Below the pieces are notes generated by a model that was not told where the DNA came from, searched no databases, and saw only the letters and a list, made by a program, of their open reading frames with translations. A stretch of DNA of 49,691 nucleotides from CAYWVO01 sp964461835 (GTDB lineage: Bacteria > Zixibacteria > MSB-5A5 > WJJR01 > JAJRUJ01): NCBI GenBank assembly GCA_964461835.1, contig CAYWVO010000025.1:1-49691 (forward strand), given 5' to 3'. Every line of letters starts with the position of its first letter. Within the stretch, counting starts at the first letter, position 1. The translations under genes were made by a program, and so were the position numbers. Shown piece by piece: positions 24,806 through 33,019 of the stretch.

Positions 24806-25534
24806 TCAGCGGCCGAGTTCCAACCGGTGCGAAAGAAACTCCGGCAGACCGGCTGCTTCAATTTTTTGTTGCGCTGCGTGAATATCGTAGGCGACCCGTT
24901 GATAGGTCACCGTGCGTGTCTCAGGATCATAAAGAACATAACTGGCCCGAGGATCTCCGTCCCTCGGTTGCCCGACTGATCCCACGTTGATGATATATCG
25001 GCTGTCATCTTGCAGTTGCCATTGGGTGGCTTCACGTACCTGGCAGGGCTCGTCGGTCGGTTTCTCGAAGATCATTGGCACATGCGTGTGCCCGACGAAG
25101 CACAGGGCTTCTTCGAAATGCGGGAAAGCAAATTCCGCGGTGTATGGATCAAGGATGTACTCCCATCGTTCGGGATTGACTGGTGATGCGTGAACGATAC
25201 GAATATCATCGACCACCTCGGTCAGCGGAAAGGACAGCAGCCACTTCCGAGATTCCTGACTGAGCACCGAGCGGGTCCATAATACTGCTTGCTGTGCGAC
25301 CTCGTTGAACTCGTGGGCCGGACTGTCGGTCAAGGCTGCCATATCATGATTTCCCAGCAGGGCATATTCTACCAGGCTTGCCACTCGTTTAAGACACTCA
25401 TTCGGTGAGGCGCCATAGCCAACGACATCTCCTAAGAAGATAGCGCGCGTTACGCCAACGCGCTGGAAGTCCTGGATTACCTCGTCTAGTGCCTCTACGT
25501 TACCGTGTACATCCGAAAAAAACGCCCAAGTCAT
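24806..25534 (-). CDS. Calcineurin-like metallophosphoesterase (YfcE/ApaH-type)
   Basis: Soluble dimetal phosphoesterase of 242 residues. Metal ligands are visible in order: FFSDVHGN (Asp8, His10), FLGDVVGYG (Asp near 35), LLGNHDMA (Asn-His-Asp), a histidine in RIVHASP, and FVGHTHVP (paired His). This subfamily acts on phosphodiesters or nucleotides; substrate unknown. The start overlaps the stop of the FHA gene by 4 bp (ATGA at 25531-25534), so translation is coupled. Being between an FHA protein and a Ser/Thr kinase suggests a part in the same signal path, but a role as a phosphoprotein phosphatase is inference. Confidence 0.9.
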   Translation of the reverse strand: MTWAFFSDVHGNVEALDEVIQDFQRVGVTRAIFLGDVVGYGASPNECLKRVASLVEYALLGNHDMAALTDSPAHEFNEVAQQAVLWTRSVLSQESRKWLLSFPLTEVVDDIRIVHASPVNPERWEYILDPYTAEFAFPHFEEALCFVGHTHVPMIFEKPTDEPCQVREATQWQLQDDSRYIINVGSVGQPRDGDPRASYVLYDPETRTVTYQRVAYDIHAAQQKIEAAGLPEFLSHRLELGR

Positions 25535-26229
25535 TCCTGCAGTCCGGCGACAAAGCGAAATACCGTTTTCCCGATTTGAATCAGGTCTCCATTCTTGAGC
25601 TGATATTCGGTAATTGGTTCGCCGTTGACCAGTGTTTTATTGCGTCGACCCACATTTACCAGCACGTAGCTGTGATCCACCCGGGCGAGTTTCGCCTGCA
25701 ACTCGGAAATAAACCATCCTTTGACGCGAAGGTTGACCCACGGTGCCTTGCCAAAGGTGACTACACCGGGACCGAGAGCGAAGGAGTCAAGTGCCGATTG
25801 CTTAAGGCCTTCCAGAATTGGGCCGCCACCGGCCGCTTTGACTGCCTGGCGGTCCGCCTCATCCTTCTGTATCCGTTCTCGCTGCTTCTTGGTCTCCAGC
25901 ACCATGGTTCCGTCGAGATCCGAGAGCTTGTTTTCCCGGCTCGCTTGACAATTGAAAACGACGTTGTATTTACCAATGGTAATGGTGTCGTGGTCGTTAA
26001 GCATCTGCTCATCCACGCGCCGTTCGTTCACGAACGTTCCGTTGAGGGATTCTTTGTCAATGAGCAGGGCCTTGTCACCGGCAAACTCAATCTCGGCGTG
26101 TCGACGCGAGATACCTCGATTATCCAGGACAATGTCATTATCGGAGGTGCGACCGATGGTGATGCGGCTCTTTTCGGTCACGATCCGTTCGATGATTTTG
26201 TCTTCGTATTTGATGACTAATTCGGGCAT
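25531..26229 (-). CDS. FHA-domain signalling protein
   Basis: A 232-residue cytoplasmic protein. The N-terminal FHA domain (about 1-95) has the phosphothreonine-binding pattern GR (26-27), SRRH (41-44) and NGT (63-65). A linker holds SDLDGTMVLETKKQ with Thr108 and Thr113, similar in setting to the phosphorylated tails of GarA/OdhI-type FHA proteins. The second half (about 140-230) is a weaker FHA-like domain (VTFGKAPWVNLRVKG, LVNGEPI, LIQIGKTVFRFV). GGAGG lies before the ATG. First gene of the FHA-phosphoesterase-kinase operon; it is a good candidate substrate of the kinase (inference). Confidence 0.88.
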   Translation of the reverse strand: MPELVIKYEDKIIERIVTEKSRITIGRTSDNDIVLDNRGISRRHAEIEFAGDKALLIDKESLNGTFVNERRVDEQMLNDHDTITIGKYNVVFNCQASRENKLSDLDGTMVLETKKQRERIQKDEADRQAVKAAGGGPILEGLKQSALDSFALGPGVVTFGKAPWVNLRVKGWFISELQAKLARVDHSYVLVNVGRRNKTLVNGEPITEYQLKNGDLIQIGKTVFRFVAGLQE

Positions 26230-26313
26230 GGTTTTCCTCCACCAGCCAACGGGTATGAAGCGTACTCCGATTGCTGAGGCCGGTTACGAATTTATGAAGA
26301 ATCGGCCTACAAC

Positions 26314-26319
26314 TATAAT
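26314..26319 (+). promoter_or_regulatory. -10 box (TATAAT) of dusB, very close to the ATG
   Basis: A perfect TATAAT ends 6 bases before the dusB ATG at 26326, so a normal start of transcription would fall at or next to the ATG, giving a leaderless mRNA. No Shine-Dalgarno sequence lies before this ATG, which agrees. The -35 region (TTTATG at 26291-26296, spacing 17) is weak. Confidence 0.5.
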
Positions 26320-26325
26320 TTCGGT

Positions 26326-27357
26326 ATGAAAATCGGAAACTTGACAGTGACGCAGCCGGTTTGTTTGGCCCCGATGGCGGGGGTCACGGACGGCCCGTTC
26401 CGGCAGTTATGTCGGCGCTACGGAGCCGACATCGTTTATACCGAGTTTTTGTCTGCCGATGGTCTGGTTCGCGGCACCTTTTCCCAGCAGAAGAAGCTGT
26501 CATTTGATAAGAGTGAGCGGCCGATTGGCTTCCAACTTTTCGGCGCCGACAGTTCCTCCCTGGCTGAGGCGGCCCGGATGCTGTGTCGGGCGGACCCGGA
26601 TTTGATCGATTTGAATTTCGGCTGTCCGGTGAAAAAAGTGGTGCGGAAAAACGGCGGGGCGGCCGTCCTGAAGAATCTCGATCTGCTGGAAGAAATTGTG
26701 GGGCGTGTGGCCGAGGCCATTGACCGCCCGTTGACCGTGAAGATGCGGGCCGGATTTCGTGATGTAGTGTATATTGAAGCAGCCCAGCGCGCTATTCGGG
26801 CGGGAGCGCAAGCCATCACGCTACACGCCCGGTTGGGCAGCAAAGGATACAGTATTCCTGCTCGCTGGGAATTTATCCGGCAGTTGAAAGAAACGGTAAC
26901 AGTCCCGGTAATTGGCAACGGAGATGTTGTCACCGTGGCCGATGCGCTCCGGATGAAGCAGGAGACTGGCTGTGACGGGATTATGATCGGTCGTGGTGCA
27001 CTCGGTCGTCCCTGGATTTTCCGGCAGATCAAGGAATACCGGCAGACCGGAGCCATTCCACCGGAACCCACGGTGGAGGAACGATTTGATGTGCTACTCT
27101 GGCATCTTGCCGAGGAGATGAAATTGCACGGTGATCGGCGGGGACTGCTCAAGATGCGCAATAATATGGCCTGGTATGTTCGGGGACTGGCCCACGCATC
27201 TACCCTGAAAACACGCCTGTTTGCCGCCACCGATTACGCGGAAGTTTGTCGGGTCCTGGACCGGTACCGAGCTACTCATCCCGAACAGCAGCTGCCTGTC
27301 GGTGAATCGGTCCGTGACGAAAAACAGCCTCTGTCCCATACCCAAGGGCCCTGGTGA
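26326..27357 (+). CDS. dusB: tRNA-dihydrouridine synthase
   Basis: FMN-dependent reduction of uridine to dihydrouridine in tRNA. The 343-residue protein has the full TIM barrel: N-terminal LAPMAGVTDGPFRQLCRRYGA (FMN-binding), IDLNFGCPVKKVVRKNGGAAVL with the catalytic cysteine in GCP, VKMRAG, ITLHARLGSKGYS, VIGNGDV and GIMIGRGALGRPWIF (phosphate binding). The C-terminal helical RNA-binding part is present. The DusB-type start MKIGNLTVTQPVCLAPMAG is canonical, so the ATG is right despite having no RBS. Divergent from the FHA gene. Confidence 0.94.
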   Translation: MKIGNLTVTQPVCLAPMAGVTDGPFRQLCRRYGADIVYTEFLSADGLVRGTFSQQKKLSFDKSERPIGFQLFGADSSSLAEAARMLCRADPDLIDLNFGCPVKKVVRKNGGAAVLKNLDLLEEIVGRVAEAIDRPLTVKMRAGFRDVVYIEAAQRAIRAGAQAITLHARLGSKGYSIPARWEFIRQLKETVTVPVIGNGDVVTVADALRMKQETGCDGIMIGRGALGRPWIFRQIKEYRQTGAIPPEPTVEERFDVLLWHLAEEMKLHGDRRGLLKMRNNMAWYVRGLAHASTLKTRLFAATDYAEVCRVLDRYRATHPEQQLPVGESVRDEKQPLSHTQGPW

Positions 27358-27422
27358 GTTGACATCACATCGGGAAAATGATACCGTGTACGATCTTGGA
27401 AAGACAAAGTAAGGAGAGGCTC

Positions 27423-28412
27423 ATGGCTGGTCAAGATGTGTGGATATTCGCTCAACAGAAAAATGGTTCACTATCCTCAACTGCTTTTGAACTGTTGCAG
27501 GTAGGCAAGTCCCTGGTGGAAAAATCAGGGGGGATGTTGGGAGCGATCATTTTTGGTAAGACGGTGCAGGACCATGTTGCCGCGTTGTTCGGCCGGGGAG
27601 CACAGGAGGTGCTTGCGGTTGACGATGCGTCCCTGGAACATTTCAATGACGATCTCTATGCACGGCTGCTGGCGGCAATGGTGACGGAACATGAGCCGGG
27701 AATACTGTTGGGTACGGCATCCACGTATGGCCGTGCACTCTTTCCACGGACCGCGGCGCTGGTCAAGGCGCCCGTTGCCAGCGATGTACGGGCGGTTCGG
27801 CTTGACGACGGTAATGATCTGGTGTGTGATAAACCAGCGTATGGTGGGAATATTATTTCCGAAATTTCCTTTGGCGACACGCGGCCGGCGTTTATCACGG
27901 TCCGCCCGAAGACAAACCCCGAGGCGGAAACAACCGGCGGTAGCGGTGAAGCGAAGATGGTGCCGATTCCGGATGAGGTGAAACCCCGAACCAGCGTCGC
28001 CGAATCGGTGGCTTCCACCGGTGGAGAGATCAGTTTGACCGAAGCCGATGTTATCGTCTCCGGCGGCCGGGGAATCAAAAAACCCGAAAATTACCAGATG
28101 ATCGAGGAACTGGCGGAAGTACTGGGCGCCGCCAAAGGCGCCTCCCGCGCCATTGTCGATGCCGGGTGGGTGCCGTACGCCCGCCAGGTCGGCCAGACCG
28201 GTAAGACGGTTAATCCAAAACTCTATGTCGCCTGTGGTATCTCCGGCGCCATTCAACACCTGGTCGGCATGCAATCGTCTCAGGTGATTGTCGCAATCAA
28301 CAAAGATAAAGAAGCGCCGATCTTCAATGTGGCCAGCTATGGTATTGTCGGCGATCTGTTCGAATATTTGCCGGCGATCACCAAGACTTTTTCGGAGAAA
28401 CTCTCCGGCTAG
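27423..28412 (+). CDS. etfA: Electron transfer flavoprotein, alpha subunit
   Basis: FAD-carrying subunit of an ETF that passes electrons from acyl-CoA or other dehydrogenases, or takes part in bifurcation. The 329-residue chain has the N-terminal domain (VWIFAQQKNGSLSSTAFELL) and the C-terminal FAD domain with VSGGRGIKKPENY, GASRAIVDAGWVPYARQVGQTGKTVNPKLYVACGISGAIQHL and VAINKDKEAPIFNVASYGIVGDLFE, the classic ETF-alpha signature. An acidic linker (ETTGGSGEAKMVPIPDEVKPR) joins them. AAGGAGAGGCTC stands before the chosen ATG. ETF beta is normally encoded next to it, but the upstream gene is dusB and the downstream one a TPR lipoprotein. Confidence 0.93.
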   Translation: MAGQDVWIFAQQKNGSLSSTAFELLQVGKSLVEKSGGMLGAIIFGKTVQDHVAALFGRGAQEVLAVDDASLEHFNDDLYARLLAAMVTEHEPGILLGTASTYGRALFPRTAALVKAPVASDVRAVRLDDGNDLVCDKPAYGGNIISEISFGDTRPAFITVRPKTNPEAETTGGSGEAKMVPIPDEVKPRTSVAESVASTGGEISLTEADVIVSGGRGIKKPENYQMIEELAEVLGAAKGASRAIVDAGWVPYARQVGQTGKTVNPKLYVACGISGAIQHLVGMQSSQVIVAINKDKEAPIFNVASYGIVGDLFEYLPAITKTFSEKLSG

Positions 28413-28594
28413 ACGATGACGGCGAATCAACCCGGCTGTTTCTGAGTGCTGCCGCTAGAGCTTACCTGGGTTCCTGGCTCACAGACCGCCTTGACCTTTC
28501 GTATTGCTTCCTATCCGGTGCCCGCCTTCCACGCGTGTCACACATTTGTCGTCGTCGAATGCCGGAGGATTTACGTAGAAGGTAGTGAGAGCCG

Positions 28595-30328
28595 ATGACT
28601 AGAACTATGAGACATGGTTACCCGATGCACAGCAGTCACCGGCGGACTCGGCTGGTGTGGGGAATCATCCCTTTGCTGGTCCTGCTCTTGGGCTGTTCGT
28701 CCTCGCGGGAATTGACGCCCCCCACGCCAACGGGCCCACCACCGGAAAAACTCAACGAGCTGGCCTACCATTATTTCACGAACGGCACGATCTTGATGCT
28801 GGACCGACAGTACCGGAACGCCGTCGTCGAGTTTGAGAAAGCGCTGGCCCTTGAGCCGAACTCACGGGAAATTCGTCTCTCGCTCGCTGAGTGTTATCAT
28901 AGTTTGGGCGAGGACGAAAAAGCCGTTGCCGCGCTGACACCTATCGAGCCAAAAGACGCTGCCGTGTGGCAGCGGCTCGCGCAGCATTACCGGGGCCAGG
29001 GACGGGGGGAGGAGGCTTGGCAGGCATATCAGCAAGTGCTCACGCTCGAACCGGATAACGTGGACGCCCTATGGTATTCCGTGCGGTATGCCTTGGCGCA
29101 GAAACGTCACGAGGAAGCAGTACGCTTGATGGAACAGCTCACCGAATTCCAGCGCACCCCGCGGATGATGACTGAGTTGGCACGAGTGTACCAACGTGTC
29201 GGGAAAATTGACCAGGCAATCAGGTTGTTGCAAGAAGTCATCGATGGCGTGTACGGGGTTCCGGTGCGTGATGCGTTCGATTTGCTGACGGATCTCTATG
29301 ACGCCCATGGCCGGGTTGAAGACCAAATCGCCACGCTCCGGCGCGCGATGAATCACTTCCCCAATCGTCCCAATTATAGCAACCGCCTTATCAATATACT
29401 GATCGGCGAACGCCGCTATGAAGAGGCCGCGGCGGAATTGACGCAATATCTGGAAATTTATCCGGATTTTAGCGCCCAATTGCGACTGGGAGTTCTCTCA
29501 TTTGAACTCCAGCGGTATGCGGTCGCCGAAAGCCTGTTTACGTTGGCGCACCGTGTGCAGCCCGATGATTATATTGTCCTGTTATATCTGGGCCGATTGC
29601 AGATGGTCGGTCAGCAGTTCGATTCGGCCCGTACTTTCTTCGCCCGAGCAGTTGAGATTGATGATGAACGTCCTGAGGCATACGAATCCTGGATTTCATC
29701 CTATCTTGCACAGGATTCACTGCGGCGGGCGATTGCTATCGCGATGGATGGCGTGGATCTTGCCCGGGAGAAGATCGCGTCACAATTCCTGGCGGGAATT
29801 GCCTATACGAGGTTAGAACAGTTGGACTCGGCTGTTATTTGGCTGGAACGGGCGCATGCCCGCGATCAGGGTGATCTGCGGATTCATTTCGCCCTGGCCT
29901 CGGCGTATGAACGTGCAGGTTCATTCAAAGAATCGGAGGAGGCGCTGCAACGCATAATTGCCGTCGATTCCAGTTATGCCGCGGCCTTGAATTACCTTGG
30001 GTATATGTACGCAGACGAGGGAATGAAGCTGGATACCGCTTTGCTGTTGATCGAACGCGCGGTTGAGCTGGAACCGGACAATGGCGCGTATTTGGACAGC
30101 TATGCCTGGGTGTTGTATAAACTGGACCGCGTTGAAGACGCCGCGGTGCAAATTCGCAAAGCCGTCAGTGAGCTGCAATTTGACGATCCTGTGGTATTCG
30201 ATCATTACGGTGATATTCTGCACCGGCTCGGGGAGATTGAATCCGCCAGAGACCAATGGTCCCGCGCCCTGGAGCTCGATCCCGGAAATGAGAGCATTCA
30301 GGAAAAACTCCGCACAATAGAACCCTAG
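28595..30328 (+). CDS. TPR-repeat lipoprotein
   Basis: Predicted outer-membrane lipoprotein of 577 residues. The leader (MTRTMRHGYPMHSSHRRTRL then VWGIIPLLVLLLGCS) ends in lipobox LLGC, Cys at about 35; a later ATG at 28625 is also possible. The rest is around a dozen tetratricopeptide repeats, with clear consensus units such as NAVVEFEKALALEPNSREIR, EAWQAYQQVLTLEPDNVDAL and DAAVQIRKAVSELQ. Such proteins serve as scaffolds for envelope complexes in this kind of bacterium; the partner is unknown. The next gene is another lipoprotein, 68 bp on. Confidence 0.85.
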   Translation: MTRTMRHGYPMHSSHRRTRLVWGIIPLLVLLLGCSSSRELTPPTPTGPPPEKLNELAYHYFTNGTILMLDRQYRNAVVEFEKALALEPNSREIRLSLAECYHSLGEDEKAVAALTPIEPKDAAVWQRLAQHYRGQGRGEEAWQAYQQVLTLEPDNVDALWYSVRYALAQKRHEEAVRLMEQLTEFQRTPRMMTELARVYQRVGKIDQAIRLLQEVIDGVYGVPVRDAFDLLTDLYDAHGRVEDQIATLRRAMNHFPNRPNYSNRLINILIGERRYEEAAAELTQYLEIYPDFSAQLRLGVLSFELQRYAVAESLFTLAHRVQPDDYIVLLYLGRLQMVGQQFDSARTFFARAVEIDDERPEAYESWISSYLAQDSLRRAIAIAMDGVDLAREKIASQFLAGIAYTRLEQLDSAVIWLERAHARDQGDLRIHFALASAYERAGSFKESEEALQRIIAVDSSYAAALNYLGYMYADEGMKLDTALLLIERAVELEPDNGAYLDSYAWVLYKLDRVEDAAVQIRKAVSELQFDDPVVFDHYGDILHRLGEIESARDQWSRALELDPGNESIQEKLRTIEP

Positions 30329-30396
30329 TGTTTGCTCTGCTTCGACTGGTTATCATCATTGCCTTTTTGTTTGCCTGACTGTACGTTTGTCCCACG

Positions 30397-32073
30397 ATGC
30401 GAGCGCAGAGAAAGTTGCTGATTGGTCTTCTCTGCCTGGTGGTTGTTGCCTGCGCAAAGATCCTGCCACCGCCGGGCGGTCCGGAAGATCGGACGCCGCC
30501 GTCGGTTGTCTCCGTCACTCCCGAACCCGGCTCGGTGAATGTCCCCCGTGACATCGAGGTGCAGGCTGAATTCTCTGAACCCGTTCTGCATGAAAGGGTC
30601 AAGGATGCGATCTATGTTTCTCCCCGGCCGGAAGGAGAAATCTCGATTGGGGGTGGTGAAAGGCGCATCACCATACAGTGGGATGATTCTCTCGCGGCAA
30701 ACACGACCTATCTGTTGACTATTGCTGCGCGCATCCCGGACCGGCGCAATAATCAAATGAAATCACCGTATGTTTGGGCGTTTTCCACCGCTTCGGTGAT
30801 TGATTCGGGGACCATCAAAGGAGCGGTCTACCAAAATGGGATTCCTGTGTCCAATACCCAGGTTTTTGCCTTTTCTTTGCCCCTTGAGGATGACTCGACC
30901 CTCTACAAAGACCCCAGATATCTGACCGAAACGGGGGCAGACGGCGCCTTCACTCTGGCTTATCTGTCGCCCGGCAGGTTCCGGCTGCTGGCAGTCAAAG
31001 ATAATAATGGCAACCGCCGCCTGGATGTGGGTGAAACAGTCGGTGTGGCGACGTTTGATCCGGAGATCACCAAACAAAAGCGCACACCCCGCCTAGTCAC
31101 ACTTCATTTGCAGGCTGTGGACACCAGCGCCTTCATTGCCCGGCGCGCCAGGGTGAACAACGACCGGGTATTGGTCGTTGAGTTTACGCATCCGGTTGAT
31201 TCCGGAAGTTGGCAGGCGGCAGATTGGCTTATTCAGCGCAAAGAAGATTCAGGGATGTTGGCGGTCCACGAACTGTTTCTCGATCCGGATGATTACAGCC
31301 AAGTCATTGCCCATACCGATAGTGGGCATGGCGGGGAATCATACCAGCTAACTATCGATCAGGTAACCGCTGAGAGTAGACCCTTGGATACGACCGGACA
31401 GACGGTCCAATTTTTCTGGCCGACGGCCGCCGATACCACTGCACCGGAGGTCATGGGAATATGGCCGGCCGATGACGCCGAAGGGGTTCGGGTTGCCTGT
31501 ACTGTTCGGGTTATTTTCTCCGAACCAGTTGGTGAGCCCGTCGATGATGCGATGCGCCTCGTGGATACTGCCGGGACTGCCATTACCGGGGAAATTGCGG
31601 CCGTCGCTCCCTGGGAATGGTGGTTGATCCCCGATTCCCGTCTAAAACCGGGACAGGAATATATCATCTTCGTCGATACACTTGGCGTTCTCGATGACAG
31701 CGGCAATCGTCTGCCCCAGGTTTTCCGCTCCTGCTTCACCACTGCCGATCCTCGGCAGATGGGAACGATTTCCGGCGAGATAGCGGTGAGCGAACCGAAT
31801 TGGGTTGAGGATTCGCTGATTCTCACGTTTCTGTCGACCGCGAAACCCGGGAAGAAACATCGCACCTACAGGCCAGGTGCAGGCGCATACAAATTTTCAT
31901 TGCCCGCTGGGTATTATGTGCTCGAACTGGTGGTGGATCATAATGGCAACGGTCAGTTCGATCCGGGGCGCCTGCAACCCTTCATCCATGCCGAACCGTG
32001 GTTTTCTTTCCCCGACACCGTCGAGGTCCGGGCGCGCTTCGAGATCGAATCGGTCGATCTCACAATCCCCTGA
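30397..32073 (+). CDS. Lipoprotein with SbsA-type Ig-like domains
   Basis: A 558-residue lipoprotein: MRAQRKLLIGLLCLVVVAC gives a signal peptide with lipobox VVAC (Cys19), then PPPGGPEDRTPP, a linker typical of Bacteroidetes-like Ig lipoproteins. A first Big_5/SbsA-like Ig domain (about 34-130: VVSVTPEPGSVNV, AEFSEPV, TYLLTIAARIPDRRNNQM) is followed by a carnitine- or peptidase-regulatory-like beta domain (GTIKGAVYQNGIPVSNTQVF). A second SbsA-like domain begins at APEVMGIWPADDAEGV (about 350-450), and a last beta domain closes the chain. Function unknown, probably surface or envelope structure. No RBS is obvious. Confidence 0.82.
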   Translation: MRAQRKLLIGLLCLVVVACAKILPPPGGPEDRTPPSVVSVTPEPGSVNVPRDIEVQAEFSEPVLHERVKDAIYVSPRPEGEISIGGGERRITIQWDDSLAANTTYLLTIAARIPDRRNNQMKSPYVWAFSTASVIDSGTIKGAVYQNGIPVSNTQVFAFSLPLEDDSTLYKDPRYLTETGADGAFTLAYLSPGRFRLLAVKDNNGNRRLDVGETVGVATFDPEITKQKRTPRLVTLHLQAVDTSAFIARRARVNNDRVLVVEFTHPVDSGSWQAADWLIQRKEDSGMLAVHELFLDPDDYSQVIAHTDSGHGGESYQLTIDQVTAESRPLDTTGQTVQFFWPTAADTTAPEVMGIWPADDAEGVRVACTVRVIFSEPVGEPVDDAMRLVDTAGTAITGEIAAVAPWEWWLIPDSRLKPGQEYIIFVDTLGVLDDSGNRLPQVFRSCFTTADPRQMGTISGEIAVSEPNWVEDSLILTFLSTAKPGKKHRTYRPGAGAYKFSLPAGYYVLELVVDHNGNGQFDPGRLQPFIHAEPWFSFPDTVEVRARFEIESVDLTIP

Positions 32074-32209
32074 ACTGGGATTTGTGACGCTGGAAAAGGT
32101 ATTCAAGCGCGGCATAGAGACCTTCCACATTCGCTTATCGATTCCGGTGATGTTCCACGGAAAATCGCCGATCTCTCGAAATGGGAGAAAAACTGCAAGG
32201 GAGCAGTAT

Positions 32210-32977
32210 ATGGTTCGCGCAACCATTGTTTTTTGGATTATCATCGCATTCGTGGGCACGTGCTGGGGGCAATCACAGCCGGCGGAACCGTCCGGCATGA
32301 CCCCGGTTGATCGTCTGCTGCGTGCCGGCTATCAAGCCCTCGCTGAGCGCGATTTTCAGCAGGCGAGAGATCATTTTCGGCTGGTGCTCGATTTGCAGCC
32401 AAACCATTCCCGTGCCTCTCGTTTTTTGAAAGCATGTAGCGACTCCCTCAGGGTGCGGACGGAGGAATTGATTGCTGCCGGCGATCGACGATTTGCGCGT
32501 GGGGCATTTGCCGAAGCGCTGATTAATTATCACGTGGCGGCGCGGCTGGACTCCTCCCGGGCGGATATTTTCTCTCGCATTCGTCTTGCCGGCCGACGTA
32601 TCTACTCGCGGAATTACACCTTGAAGGCGTTGGAATCATACCTCCAGAGCGACATTCCGGGGACCGAGCAATATCTTGATTCGGCAGCACAGTTCGACCC
32701 GGATTATTCTTTGCTTCCCCAATTCCGACAACTGCTTCAGACCGGCCCCGCCGAGCAGGTGACGAAGCCACAATTGCAGGATGATCCGGAGATGTGGAAC
32801 CTGCATCTTCAGGCGTTGCAGCATTTCCGAGACGGCGAATTTTCGGACGCTATCGAGCTCTGGGAGCAGATACTCAAAAAATACCCAAACGACCCGGAAA
32901 TTCGCGCCAGCATTTACCAGGCGATTTATCGTTGGGAAGCGTCGTTGCCTTTTTTGGACGAAACTGCTGAACGCTGA
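32210..32977 (+). CDS. Exported TPR-containing protein
   Basis: A 255-residue protein with signal peptide MVRATIVFWIIIAFVGTCWG and cleavage before QSQPAEPSG. The body is four or five TPR-like helical pairs (LLRAGYQALAERDFQQARDH, LIAAGDRRFARGAFAEALIN, LHLQALQHFRDGEFSDAIEL). AAGGGAG precedes the ATG at 32210; the same frame is open much further upstream, but only by overlapping the coding end of the Ig lipoprotein. Possibly cotranscribed with the TPR and Ig-like lipoproteins and the RsbU-like gene that follows 42 bp on. Confidence 0.78.
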   Translation: MVRATIVFWIIIAFVGTCWGQSQPAEPSGMTPVDRLLRAGYQALAERDFQQARDHFRLVLDLQPNHSRASRFLKACSDSLRVRTEELIAAGDRRFARGAFAEALINYHVAARLDSSRADIFSRIRLAGRRIYSRNYTLKALESYLQSDIPGTEQYLDSAAQFDPDYSLLPQFRQLLQTGPAEQVTKPQLQDDPEMWNLHLQALQHFRDGEFSDAIELWEQILKKYPNDPEIRASIYQAIYRWEASLPFLDETAER

Positions 32978-33019
32978 ATCTGCTTTGATACAACATACGA
33001 TGCAGTCCGTTAGTTGACC

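Noticed and set aside
27525..28430. 301-codon frame antisense to etfA
   Set aside because: etfA is unambiguous on the plus strand; the antisense frame is a codon-bias shadow.
31877..32209. Upstream extension of the small TPR protein
   Set aside because: It would overlap almost 200 bp of the Ig-like lipoprotein and bury the signal peptide that begins at the ATG at 32210.
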